DNA from: Sinomonas cyclohexanicum
GTDB taxonomy: Bacteria > Actinomycetota > Actinomycetes > Actinomycetales > Micrococcaceae
Assembly (NCBI RefSeq): GCF_020886775.1
Contig: NZ_AP024525.1
Span: forward strand, 62,001-126,000
Reading direction: 5' to 3'
DNA: 64,000 bases
Each line of letters opens with the position of its first letter. Positions within the stretch are counted from its first letter, which is position 1. The notes under the pieces are model-generated. The model searched no databases, was not told the origin of the DNA, and was given only the letters and a program-made list of their open reading frames with translations. Position numbers and translations under genes: made by a program. This document shows, piece after piece, positions 42,701 to 50,812 of this stretch.

Positions 42701-43672
42701 GTGAACGGAGTGCCGGCCATCCAGGTCCGCGATCTGGTCAAGGCGTTCGGCGAGGTGACCGCCGTCGACCATCTGAGCTTCGACGTTGCGCACGGCGAGG
42801 TGTTCGCGTTCCTCGGGCCCAACGGCGCCGGGAAGTCGACCGCAATCAACGTCCTGTGCACCCTCGCTGCGCCCACCGCCGGCTCGGCGAGCGTGGCGGG
42901 GTTCGATGTGGTCCGCAGCGCGCAGCAGGTCCGGGCGCACATCGGCCTCGTGTTCCAGGAGACGACCCTCGACAAGCAGCTCACGGCCGAGGAGAACCTG
43001 CGCTTCCATGCCGTGCTCTACGGCGTGCCGCGGTCCGAGCGCACGCTCCGGATTGAGCACGTCCTCGAGCTCGTGGGGCTCGGGAGCCGCCGCAAGGACC
43101 TCGTCGCGACCTTCTCGGGCGGGATGGCGAGGCGGCTCGAGATCGCGCGGGCCATGCTGCACACGCCGGCAGTGCTGTTCCTCGACGAGCCGACCATCGG
43201 CCTCGACCCGCAGACGCGCACCGTCATGTGGGAGGACATCCTCGCGCTGCGCCGGGACGAGGGCGTCACGGTCTTCATGACGACGCACTACATGGATGAG
43301 GCCGAGGTGGCCGATCGGATCGGGATCATCGACCACGGCCGCCTCATCGCCTTGGGCACCCCCGAGGAACTCAAGGCCGCGGCCGGGGCCGAGAGCATCA
43401 TCTTGCGCACCGCGGACGACGGCGCCGCCCGGCTCGCGCTCGAGGCCGCTGGCTACCGCTGCGGCTCGGTCGGGGCGGGGGTGTCTGTCGAGACGGCCGA
43501 TGCGGCGACCGAGCTGCCCGCCGTGATCGCGCTGCTGGGAGGAAGCGTGCTGTCCGCGCAGGTCCACGAGCCGTCGCTCGACGACATGTTCCTGCACTAC
43601 ACGGGCCGGCAGATCCGCGATCAGGCAGAGCAGCCGCAGGGCTTCCCGCCCGCGTGGCGGAGCAGGAGGTAG
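42701..43672 (+). CDS. ABC-2 exporter ATP-binding protein (daunorubicin-resistance type)
   Basis: A 323-aa ATPase. Walker A is GPNGAGKST near residue 40, the signature FSGGMARRLEIARAM, Walker B VLFLDEPTIGLD, and the DrrA-type C-terminus has EPSLDDMFLHYTG. GTG 42701 lies 7 nt after TACGCT with no Shine-Dalgarno sequence: leaderless. The permease gene starts 2 bp after its stop. Confidence 0.93.
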   Translation: MNGVPAIQVRDLVKAFGEVTAVDHLSFDVAHGEVFAFLGPNGAGKSTAINVLCTLAAPTAGSASVAGFDVVRSAQQVRAHIGLVFQETTLDKQLTAEENLRFHAVLYGVPRSERTLRIEHVLELVGLGSRRKDLVATFSGGMARRLEIARAMLHTPAVLFLDEPTIGLDPQTRTVMWEDILALRRDEGVTVFMTTHYMDEAEVADRIGIIDHGRLIALGTPEELKAAAGAESIILRTADDGAARLALEAAGYRCGSVGAGVSVETADAATELPAVIALLGGSVLSAQVHEPSLDDMFLHYTGRQIRDQAEQPQGFPPAWRSRR

Positions 43673-43674
43673 CC

Positions 43675-44496
43675 GTGCAGGCACGCGGCGCGGTGTCCGC
43701 GGGCACCGTCGGCATGGTCTGGCAGCGCGAGCTCATCCGCTACGCGCGCACTCCCTCGCGGATCTTCACCGGTCTGGCCCAACCGCTGCTGTTCCTCTTC
43801 GTGCTCGGGTACGGCATGGGCGGCCTCGTCGGGTCCACCGGGGGCCTGGACTTCCGCAAGTTCGTCTTCCCCGGCATCGTCGCGATGAGCGTGGTCTCCA
43901 CGTCCATCTTCAGCGCCATCTCGATCGTCTGGGACCGCGAGTTCGGGTTCCTGCGCGAGATGCTCGTGGCCCCAGTGCCGCGCTGGGCGCTCGTGGTGGG
44001 CAAGACCGCGGGCGGGGCGACCGTGGCGACCGGGCAGGGGACCATCATGCTGGTCCTCGCTCCACTCGTCGGGGTGACGCTCACCGCCCTGACGGTCGCC
44101 GAAGTGATCGCCCTCGAGTTCCTCATGGCCGTCTCGCTCACGGCGTTCGGTGTCTTCGTCGCGAGCCGGATCAGCAGGATGGAGGGGTTCCAGATGGTCA
44201 TGCAGCTCGTGCTGCTGCCCATGATCTTCCTCTCCGGCGCGCTGTTCCCGCTCGCGGGCCTTCCGTGGTGGCTTGACGTCCTCACCCGCCTCAATCCGCT
44301 GACCTACGCGGTGGCCCCGCTGCGCTCCGTGGTCTTCGCGGCCCAGCAGCTTCCCGCGGCCGCGCTGGCACGCTTCCCGAGCGACGTGACGATCCTCGGC
44401 TGGACCCTGTCGATCTGGACCGAGGTCGGCATCACGGTCGTGTTCGCTGGAATCTTCGTTGCCCTCGCCGTGCGGGGGTTCGGCCGGCGGACGTAG
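43675..44496 (+). CDS. ABC-2 exporter permease (DrrB-like)
   Basis: A 273-aa permease with six membrane helices. The family box is FLSGALFPLAGLPWWLDVLTRLNPLTYAV near residue 195, and IVWDREFGFLREMLVAPVPR lies near 85. GTG 43675 is chosen because AGGAGG lies 5 bp upstream; GTG 43654 would overlap the ATPase gene. Exported compound unknown. Confidence 0.92.
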   Translation: MQARGAVSAGTVGMVWQRELIRYARTPSRIFTGLAQPLLFLFVLGYGMGGLVGSTGGLDFRKFVFPGIVAMSVVSTSIFSAISIVWDREFGFLREMLVAPVPRWALVVGKTAGGATVATGQGTIMLVLAPLVGVTLTALTVAEVIALEFLMAVSLTAFGVFVASRISRMEGFQMVMQLVLLPMIFLSGALFPLAGLPWWLDVLTRLNPLTYAVAPLRSVVFAAQQLPAAALARFPSDVTILGWTLSIWTEVGITVVFAGIFVALAVRGFGRRT

Positions 44497-44534
44497 GGAC
44501 CCATCGGCCCGCCGCCTCGTCGTACCCTGTTCGG

Positions 44535-44972
44535 GTGTCCGAGTTCCGCCACCTGAGCGTCCCGATCGCCCTCTCGCCTCGAGCCGTGTCCGCGTTCGCG
44601 GGAAGTCCCGCCAACCTGCCCCGCTGGGCCGCGGGCCTCGCCGCGGGGATCCGCGAGGAGGACGGCCGCTGGCTCGCCGACTCCCCGATGGGCCCGGTCG
44701 AGGTCCGCTTCGTGGGCGACGTCACCGCCGGGATCCTCGATCACGAGGTCACCCTCCCGGACGGCTCAACCACCCTGAACCAGTTCCGCATCCTCGCCGA
44801 CGGCCCCCACAGCCTCGCCGTGTTCCACCTGCGTCGCGCCGACGGCGTCGCGACCGAGGCCTTCGAGGCCGACGCCGCCGCGGTCCGGGCCGACCTCGAG
44901 GCCCTCAAGCGCGTCCTCGAATCCGGCGCGAGCGGAGGCCAGGAGCGCGCCCCCGAGGGGAGCGGCGCGTGA
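44535..44972 (+). CDS. SRPBCC-like small protein
   Basis: A 145-aa soluble protein. Its HLSVPIALSPRAVSAFAGSPANLPRWAAGL, then GPVEVRFVGDVTAGILDHEVTLPDG, looks like the START-like family annotated 'SRPBCC family protein'. GTG 44535 lies 6 nt after TACCCT (leaderless). Its stop overlaps the start of the MFS gene (GTGA), so the two are coupled. Confidence 0.75.
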   Translation: MSEFRHLSVPIALSPRAVSAFAGSPANLPRWAAGLAAGIREEDGRWLADSPMGPVEVRFVGDVTAGILDHEVTLPDGSTTLNQFRILADGPHSLAVFHLRRADGVATEAFEADAAAVRADLEALKRVLESGASGGQERAPEGSGA

Positions 44973-46318
44973 CCGAGACGTCCGAGCGCGAGGGGCGGCC
45001 CGGCGTCGTGCGCGGGGCCGGGCGCGGGGGGCTGCACCGCGCGTGGCTCGTGGCGGGCGTGACGCTGCTCGCGCTCGTGGCCGCAGCGGCGTTCCGCTCG
45101 ACCACGGGCGCGCTGTTCGAGCCGCTCGAGGCCGAGTTCGGCTGGACCCGCGCCGAGACGTCCGGCGCGGTGACCGCCAACCTCGTGGTCTACGGACTCG
45201 TGGCGCCGTTCGCCGCCGTGCTCATGGAGCGGTTCACGCTGCGCAAGGTCGTTGCGGCGGCGCTCCTTCTCGTCGCCGCCGGCAGCGGCCTCACCACGCT
45301 CATGACCGCCGCGTGGCAGCTGTGGGTCCTATGGGGTGCGTTCATCGGCGTCGGGACGGGCATGCTCGCCCTCGTGTTCGGCGCCGTCGTGGCCAACCGG
45401 TGGTTCGCCGCGCGCCGCGGCCTCGTGATGGGCTTCTTCTCCGCCGCGAACGCCTGTGGGCAGCTCATCTTCCTGCCCGTCGTGGTGCACCTGGCCGCGC
45501 ACGAGGGCTGGCGCACCGCCGCCCTCCTCGTCGCCGTCTTCGCGCTCGCCATCGTTCCCCTGCTCGCGTGGCCGTTCGCGAACTCGCCCGCGGAGGTGGG
45601 GGCCCTGCCGTACGGCGCCGCGGTTCCCGCGGTGGAAGCGCACGACGGCGCCGCCTCGCCTCAGCCGGGCGAGGCGCCCGCCGTCGTGCGCCGGAACGCG
45701 GCGGCCGAGGCGCTCGCGGTGCTTCGGGAGTCGCTGCGCTCGCGGGCCTTCTGGATCCTGCTGTTCACGTTCTGGGTGTGCGGCTGGAGCACCAACGGGC
45801 TCATGCAGACCCACTTCATCCCCGCGGCCCACGACCACGGCATGCCCGCCACCACCGCGTCCGGGCTGCTCGCGCTCATCGGCGTGTTCGACGTGGTCGG
45901 CACCGTGGCGTCCGGCTGGCTCACCGACCGCGTGCGGCCGTGGATCCTGCTCGTGGCGTACTACGCGCTGCGCGGCGCCTCGCTTCTGACGGTCAACGCG
46001 CTGCTTGGGCCCGAGGTGGAGCCGCCGCTGTGGGTGTTCATCGTGTTCTACGGGCTCGACTGGGTCGCGACCGTCCCGCCCACGGTCGCGCTGTGCCGCG
46101 AGCACTTCGGGGTCGCGAAGAGCTCCGTGGTGTTCGGCTGGGTGTTCGCCTCGCACATGGTCGGCGCCGGCGTGGGCGCGTTCCTGGCGGGGTGGGGGCG
46201 CGAGGTGACGGGCACCTACATGACGGCGTGGATGTCCGCCGCGGTGCTGTGCTTCGCCGCGGCGGCGAGCCTGTTCTTCCTGCCGCGGGCGCGCACCCAG
46301 GAGCCCGTGGCCGCCTGA
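44969..46318 (+). CDS. MFS transporter, oxalate/formate-antiporter (monocarboxylate) type
   Basis: A 449-aa permease with twelve helices. The N-half motif ANRWFAARRGLVMGFFSAANACGQ and the C-half GWVFASHMVGAGVGAFLAG are typical of the OFA/MCT-like group. The central loop at about residues 223-241 is encoded by a palindromic element (45638-45691). GTG 44969 overlaps the upstream gene. The substrate is probably a small organic acid, by family only. Confidence 0.9.
   Translation: MTETSEREGRPGVVRGAGRGGLHRAWLVAGVTLLALVAAAAFRSTTGALFEPLEAEFGWTRAETSGAVTANLVVYGLVAPFAAVLMERFTLRKVVAAALLLVAAGSGLTTLMTAAWQLWVLWGAFIGVGTGMLALVFGAVVANRWFAARRGLVMGFFSAANACGQLIFLPVVVHLAAHEGWRTAALLVAVFALAIVPLLAWPFANSPAEVGALPYGAAVPAVEAHDGAASPQPGEAPAVVRRNAAAEALAVLRESLRSRAFWILLFTFWVCGWSTNGLMQTHFIPAAHDHGMPATTASGLLALIGVFDVVGTVASGWLTDRVRPWILLVAYYALRGASLLTVNALLGPEVEPPLWVFIVFYGLDWVATVPPTVALCREHFGVAKSSVVFGWVFASHMVGAGVGAFLAGWGREVTGTYMTAWMSAAVLCFAAAASLFFLPRARTQEPVAA
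45638..45691. repeat. GCACGACGGC palindromic element inside the MFS gene
   Basis: The outer arms GCGCACGACGGCG (45638-45650) and CGCCGTCGTGCGC (45679-45691) are perfect complements, and the inner arms GCCTCGCC (45653-45660) and GGCGAGGC (45668-45675) also pair. In the gene it encodes AHDGAASPQPGEAPAVVR, a loop between the two MFS halves, in frame. Confidence 0.65.
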
Positions 46319-46402
46319 AGGGGTGCCGCCGAGCACAATTCGCCGCCCCGTTCGGCCCGAAACCGCCCGAAGAGGGCGTGGGTTGTGTCCAGCCGGACGT
46401 GC

Positions 46403-47074
46403 TCAGCTCTCCCGCCGGCGCACCATCTCGCCGATCCAGACCGGCGCGTAGGGGGAGAGGCAGCCCGGCGGGGTGGGGTAGTCCCTGAGGACGCCGAGGC
46501 GTTCGCCGATCGAGAGGGCGCGGGCGCGGAACTCGGGGTGCTCGATCCCGATCTGGGCCAGGCACGTGTTCATGGCCCACTGCAGGCGGTCCGGAGCGTC
46601 CTTCATCTGGGCCTCGATCGTGTCCAGGAGGGCCGCCAGGCCGAGCCCCTCGGGCCGTTTGGCCACCCGCTCGGCGGTCAGCGCCCACCCCGCGCTCGCG
46701 ACCACGGGATCGGGGTCGGCGCTCCAGGCCACGCGCAGGTCCTCGGCGTGCCGGCCCTTCTTGACGATGTAGTTCACGAGCCAGTCGTGGACCTTCGGCG
46801 CCCGGGCCTCGCGCAGCATGGCGTCCAGCTCGTCCCGCCCGTACGCCGCGGGCCTGCTGACCAGGATCGCGAGCAGCCGTGCGGCCGTGTTCCCGGTGGC
46901 CCAGAGCTCGCGGGCGAGGTCCGGCTGGGTCTTGAGGCGCTTGGCCAGCGCCCGCAGGCTCCCGAGGTTCACGCCGTGGTCGTCGCCGCGCTTCTCGTTC
47001 GCCTCGCGCGCCCTGGGGTCCTCGAGCGCGGCCAGCTCGGCCATCACCTCGGACAGCATTGGAGTCGTCGTCAT
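46403..47074 (-). CDS. DNA alkylation repair (AlkD-like, HEAT-repeat) protein
   Basis: A 223-aa all-helical protein. GVNLGSLRALAKRLKTQPDLARELWATGNTAARLLA and the later WALTAERVAK resemble the AlkD/AlkC-like DNA-glycosylase family with HEAT-like repeats. The specific base-excision activity is not shown. ATG 47074 is chosen (GGAGG upstream); ATG 47089 is the alternative. Confidence 0.82.
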   Translation of the reverse strand: MTTTPMLSEVMAELAALEDPRAREANEKRGDDHGVNLGSLRALAKRLKTQPDLARELWATGNTAARLLAILVSRPAAYGRDELDAMLREARAPKVHDWLVNYIVKKGRHAEDLRVAWSADPDPVVASAGWALTAERVAKRPEGLGLAALLDTIEAQMKDAPDRLQWAMNTCLAQIGIEHPEFRARALSIGERLGVLRDYPTPPGCLSPYAPVWIGEMVRRRES

Positions 47075-47104
47075 CCCCTGGCCTCCCATCGTCCTCGGTC
47101 CAGC

Positions 47105-47599
47105 CTAGGACCGGGCCGACGACGGGGGCTGCTGCGGCAGGACCAGGAGCTGCACCACCGTGGTCTCGGTGTCCGCCGGATCCGGCGCCGGGTCCCCGTA
47201 GATCTCCCAGGAGTGCCCGGCAGGTTCCCGGCCGTTCGCTGCCATCCACTCCTCGATGGCCAGATAGGCCTCGTTCAGGCGCCCGTACGGCCCGCGGTGG
47301 ACCGCCACCGCGGCCTCGCCGCCGGGAGTCTCGGTCGCGGAGACCTCGCCCGAGGCCGCGAACGCACCCGTGACCTCGACGCCGAACTCGCACACGAGCG
47401 GCGCGCCCGGCGCCTCCGGCCGGTGGTACACGAAGACGTTGTGCCCGCCCGCCCACAGCCCGGGCCGTGCGCGCACGAACTCCCAGACCAGGCTGATCGC
47501 GGGCCCCCAGGCCGTCCGGACCTCGTCCGGCGGGACCTCGCGTCGGACCGCCGCGAGCGTGCGGGGAGGGACCGTTCGGACGACGACGGCGGGCGGCAT
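47105..47599 (-). CDS. GyrI-like small-molecule-binding domain protein
   Basis: A 164-aa protein: VVVRTVPPRTLAAVRREVPPDEV, ending in an HRGPYGRLNEAYLAIEEWMAANG loop with YGDPAPDPADTETTV, the usual GyrI/SOUL-like (AraC effector-binding) pattern. There is no DNA-binding part. ATG 47599 lies 6 nt after TAGAAT on the minus strand, so the transcript is probably leaderless. Confidence 0.85.
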   Translation of the reverse strand: MPPAVVVRTVPPRTLAAVRREVPPDEVRTAWGPAISLVWEFVRARPGLWAGGHNVFVYHRPEAPGAPLVCEFGVEVTGAFAASGEVSATETPGGEAAVAVHRGPYGRLNEAYLAIEEWMAANGREPAGHSWEIYGDPAPDPADTETTVVQLLVLPQQPPSSARS

Positions 47600-47618
47600 G
47601 CGGCGATTCTAGCCGCCG

Positions 47619-48650
47619 CTACGGCGCGCTGCGGAGCTCCCCGAGCCGGTGCAGGTGCATCGCGACCTGGTGCTCGCCCCCGCCCTCGTGGTTGTTGAAC
47701 GGCCACTCGGTGATGTCCTTGGGCGGGCGGGTGCCGGCGGGGGCGTCCTCGCCGTAGTTGTTGAACGCGGCGTAGACGGTCGACGGCGGGCAGACCTCGT
47801 CCCGCAGCGCAACCGAGAAGGAGGCCGGCGCCGTCGCCCACCGCGCCAGGAGCGCGACGTCGAAGTAGTCCAGCGTGCGCAGAGCGGTCTCCGCGAGGTC
47901 CCGGTGGCGCACGAGGAAGCGCTCGATCTCGGGATACGGGCCGGCGGTGGCGACGTCGAGCGCGCGGCGGAAGTCGGAGAGGAAGTTCACGTCCGGCAGG
48001 CACGCGATGATGCCCTCGATCCCCGCCCGCGCGGCGAGGGAGGCGGCGGCGATCGCGAGTCCGCCGCCCTGCGAGACGCCGTGCACCACGATGCGCGAGG
48101 CGTCGACGACGTCGAGCGACTGCGCTGCCTCGACCGCGCGCACGGCGTCCGTGTAGAGGCGGCGGTAGTAGTACTCGGCCGGATCGTGGATCCCGCGCGT
48201 CATCAGCCCGGGGTACGTGTTCCCGCCGGCGCTCGGATGCGGGTCCGGCGTGTCGCCTGAGAGTCCCCCATAGCCCTGGCCCCGCGTGTCCATGATGAGC
48301 ATCGCCCAGCCGGCCTGCGCCCACACCGTGTCCTGGTGCGGCAATCCGCGCCCGCCCGAGTAGCCCACATACTGCACGACGGCGGGCAGCGGCCGGGCCC
48401 TCACGTCCCCCCGGGCGCTCGCGGGCAGGTGCAGCCAGGCCTTGATCCGGGCCCCGCTGAAGCCCGTGAACGTCACGTCGAAGGTGTCGACGAGCTCGAG
48501 GCCGGTGTCGACGGGCTCGAGCACGACCTCGAGCGGCAGCGCCCTCGCGTCGGCGAGTGTCGCGTCCCAGAAGTCTCCGAGGTCCTCGGGCACCGTGGCG
48601 GAGCCCCGGTACGTGCGGAGCGTGTCGAGTGGGAAATCGAGGGCTGGCAT
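47619..48650 (-). CDS. Acetylxylan esterase / cephalosporin-C deacetylase family hydrolase
   Basis: A 343-aa alpha/beta hydrolase without signal peptide. The nucleophile Ser is in GVSQGGGLA near residue 190, Asp in RDEVCPPST and His in NNHEGGGEHQV at the C-terminus. The N-terminal LDTLRTYRGSATVPEDLGDFWDATL is the AXE1 signature. It removes acetyl groups from sugars in the cytoplasm. ATG 48650 follows AGGAG. Confidence 0.93.
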   Translation of the reverse strand: MPALDFPLDTLRTYRGSATVPEDLGDFWDATLADARALPLEVVLEPVDTGLELVDTFDVTFTGFSGARIKAWLHLPASARGDVRARPLPAVVQYVGYSGGRGLPHQDTVWAQAGWAMLIMDTRGQGYGGLSGDTPDPHPSAGGNTYPGLMTRGIHDPAEYYYRRLYTDAVRAVEAAQSLDVVDASRIVVHGVSQGGGLAIAAASLAARAGIEGIIACLPDVNFLSDFRRALDVATAGPYPEIERFLVRHRDLAETALRTLDYFDVALLARWATAPASFSVALRDEVCPPSTVYAAFNNYGEDAPAGTRPPKDITEWPFNNHEGGGEHQVAMHLHRLGELRSAP

Positions 48651-48769
48651 GGCCGGGCTGCTCCTGGAGGAGATCGGTATGGGGTGTGACCGAGCCTACT
48701 GGATCGGAGATGGGATGTGTTCCGTCGGTGAGCGGCGGGCCAGCCACGCGCCGTCGCGCGCGCTCGCCG

Positions 48770-49375
48770 TCACCCGCCGAAGGCGAGCATCGCCGCGAGG
48801 CTCCACATGAGTACGGCGACGAACCCGTCCAACACACGCCACGCCGCCGGCCGCGCGAAGAACCCGCTCAGCGCCCGCGCCCCGTACCCGAGGAGTGGGA
48901 ACCACACCGCGCTTGCGGTCGCGGCGCCGAAGCCGAAGGCCCAGCGGCCGTCGCCCTGGGCGTTCGCGAGCGAGCCGAGCAGCACGAGGGTGTCGAGGTA
49001 CACGTGGGGGTTGAGCCACGTGAGCGCGAGCGTCGTCGCGATCGTGGCCCACAGCGTCCCGTTGCCGCGGCCGGAGGCCGCGTGCAGTGTTCCGGGCCGC
49101 AGCGCGCGCTTGGCGGCGAAGAACCCGTACGTCACGAGGAACGCCACGCCGATCCAGCGGATCACCTGCAGCAGCGCCGGTGCGCCCTGCACGACGGCGC
49201 CGATGCCGGCCACGCCGGAAAAGATCAGGGCGGCGTCGCTGAGAGTGCACACGAGGACAACGGGCAGGACCCATTCGCGCTTGATCCCCTGCCTGAGTAC
49301 GAACGCGTTCTGGGCGCCGATGGCCACGATGAGCCCGAGGCTCGCGCCGAGGCCGGTGAGGTAGGAGAGGAACAC
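48770..49375 (-). CDS. lysE: LysE/ArgO family amino-acid exporter
   Basis: A 201-aa protein with six membrane helices. The LysE core is GLIVAIGAQNAFVLRQGI near residue 13, followed by LALTWLNPHVYLDTLVLLG. It exports lysine and/or arginine. GTG 49375 lies 7 nt after TACCGT (leaderless). It is divergent from the ArgP-type regulator, the classic lysE-lysG arrangement. Confidence 0.93.
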   Translation of the reverse strand: MFLSYLTGLGASLGLIVAIGAQNAFVLRQGIKREWVLPVVLVCTLSDAALIFSGVAGIGAVVQGAPALLQVIRWIGVAFLVTYGFFAAKRALRPGTLHAASGRGNGTLWATIATTLALTWLNPHVYLDTLVLLGSLANAQGDGRWAFGFGAATASAVWFPLLGYGARALSGFFARPAAWRVLDGFVAVLMWSLAAMLAFGG

Positions 49376-49445
49376 CCCTCCGACGGTACGTACGCCTCAT
49401 ATGAAGATCAACTCACGATATCTGAATCTGCATTAGCATCTCTTC
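49376..49445. promoter_or_regulatory. Divergent lysE / argP control region
   Basis: A 70-bp AT-richer gap holding two divergent -10-like boxes: TACCGT on the minus strand for lysE and TAGCAT on the plus strand 6 nt before ATG 49446. The stretch ATATGAAGATCAACTCACG is the probable LysR-type binding site. Confidence 0.55.
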
Positions 49446-50369
49446 ATGGACTTGGAGCAGCTGCGGGCGCTGGCCGCCGTCGTGGACCAGGAGACGTTCG
49501 AGGCCGCCGCGGACGAGCTCCGCATCACTCCCTCGGCCGTGAGCCAGCGGATCAAGGCGCTCGAGCGCAGCGTGGGCAGCGTCCTGGTGCGCCGGCTCAA
49601 ACCCGTGGTGCCCACTCCGGCGGGGGAGCGGCTCCTCCGCTCGGCCCGGCAGCTGGTCCTGCTCGCTGACGAGGCGCTGCTCGCGCTCCGCTCACCGGGC
49701 TGGGACAGCACAGCGCACGACGCCGGCGGGTCGCCATCAGCGGGGACCGTCACCGAGCGACTGCGGGTGCCGATCGTGGCCAACGCAGACTCCATTGCGA
49801 CGTGGCTGCCGCCGGCGATCCGCGAGATCGCGCTGGGAGGGCGCATCGCCGTCGAGCTTCTCCGCGACGACGAGCACGCGACCGCGGACCTGCTGCGCTC
49901 CGGCGACGCGGTGGGGGCGATCACTGCGGACCCGCGGCCCGTGCAGGGGTGCAGCGTGCGGCCGCTCGGGACGATGGTCTACCGGGCCAAGGCCTCCGCG
50001 GAGTTCATCCGGCGCTGGTTCCCGGACGGCCCGACGCCCGAGGCGCTCGCGGCCGCGCCCGTCATGCAGTACGACCGCAAGGACACGCACCAGCTCGCCC
50101 TGCTCGCCCGGGTGGCCCCCGACGCGACGCCGCCGCAGCACTTCATCCCGGACTCCGTGCAGTACGTCGAGGCCGTGCGGGGCGGGCTCGGGTGGGGGAT
50201 GGTGCCGGACCAGCAGGACCCTGACGGGGAGCTCGGGGAGCTCGACCCCGCCTGGAGCGAGGACCTCGAGCTGTACTGGCAGTCGTGGACGCTCGACTCG
50301 CCGGGACTCGAGGAGGTGAGTTCCGCCGTCGTGCGTGCATCCGCCTTGTTGCGGCGCCCCGGCGGCTGA
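49446..50369 (+). CDS. argP: LysR family regulator, ArgP/LysG type
   Basis: A 307-aa LysR protein. HTH: LRALAAVVDQETFEAAADELRITPSAVSQRIKALE (about 6-40), and the effector domain shows the ArgP-type VRGGLGWGMVPDQQ. It probably activates lysE when lysine or arginine is high. ATG 49446 lies 6 nt after TAGCAT, without a Shine-Dalgarno sequence. Confidence 0.92.
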   Translation: MDLEQLRALAAVVDQETFEAAADELRITPSAVSQRIKALERSVGSVLVRRLKPVVPTPAGERLLRSARQLVLLADEALLALRSPGWDSTAHDAGGSPSAGTVTERLRVPIVANADSIATWLPPAIREIALGGRIAVELLRDDEHATADLLRSGDAVGAITADPRPVQGCSVRPLGTMVYRAKASAEFIRRWFPDGPTPEALAAAPVMQYDRKDTHQLALLARVAPDATPPQHFIPDSVQYVEAVRGGLGWGMVPDQQDPDGELGELDPAWSEDLELYWQSWTLDSPGLEEVSSAVVRASALLRRPGG

Positions 50370-50385
50370 GCGGAGTCGAAACCCC

Positions 50386-50447
50386 CGCGAATGTTGAGTT
50401 GAGCTGGGTACGGAGGCGCTTGACCCTGCTCAGCTCAACATTTGCGG
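50386..50447. repeat. TGTTGA-type palindromic repeat, copy 1
   Basis: The arms CGCGAATGTTGAG and CTCAACATTTGCG enclose a second pair (TTGAGCTGGG with CCTGCTCAG, imperfect). It lies after argP in a 125-bp gap. A second copy occurs at 62213-62280 with the same order of parts. Confidence 0.6.
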
Positions 50448-50494
50448 ACGGACCTCGGGATACCCACTGCAACCCCGACCAGAAGGCCAGCCCT

Positions 50495-50812
50495 TCAGCG
50501 GAGCTCCCCGGCCGCAAACACCAGTGCGATCGCTGCGTTGATGGCCGCGGCGCGGCGCCGCTTCGGATCGGCGCCCGCCAGCGCCGCCATCGTGACGGCG
50601 TGGACGATGTCGACGCCGCCGCCCAGGCGGTGGAGCGCGGGGCCGCCGCGCGCGGTCACGAGGGCCTGGAGAAGGTGCCGGGCCCCGAGGATTCGGATCA
50701 CCGTCCGTGCCCTCTCGTCCGGCCGGTGGCCGAGGAGCAGGTGCTCCACCGCTCCCGGTGCGAGCAGCTCGACCGTCCCGTACGCCGCCCGGACAGTCTC
50801 CAGCGGCCTCAA
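50495..50812 (-). CDS. Small hypothetical membrane-type protein
   Basis: A 105-aa protein starting at TTG 50812, which overlaps the stop of the SDR gene as TTGA and follows GGAGG at 5 bp. The first part is LRPLETVRAAYGTVELLAPG; two moderately hydrophobic helices follow (DIVHAVTMAALAG and AAINAAIALVFAAG). No known family is recognised. The coupling suggests a partner role for the SDR upstream. Confidence 0.72.
   Translation of the reverse strand: MRPLETVRAAYGTVELLAPGAVEHLLLGHRPDERARTVIRILGARHLLQALVTARGGPALHRLGGGVDIVHAVTMAALAGADPKRRRAAAINAAIALVFAAGELR

Noticed and set aside
44969-46318. Treating the MFS central linker as a foreign domain
   Set aside because: The linker is short and encoded by a palindromic repeat; no domain is present.
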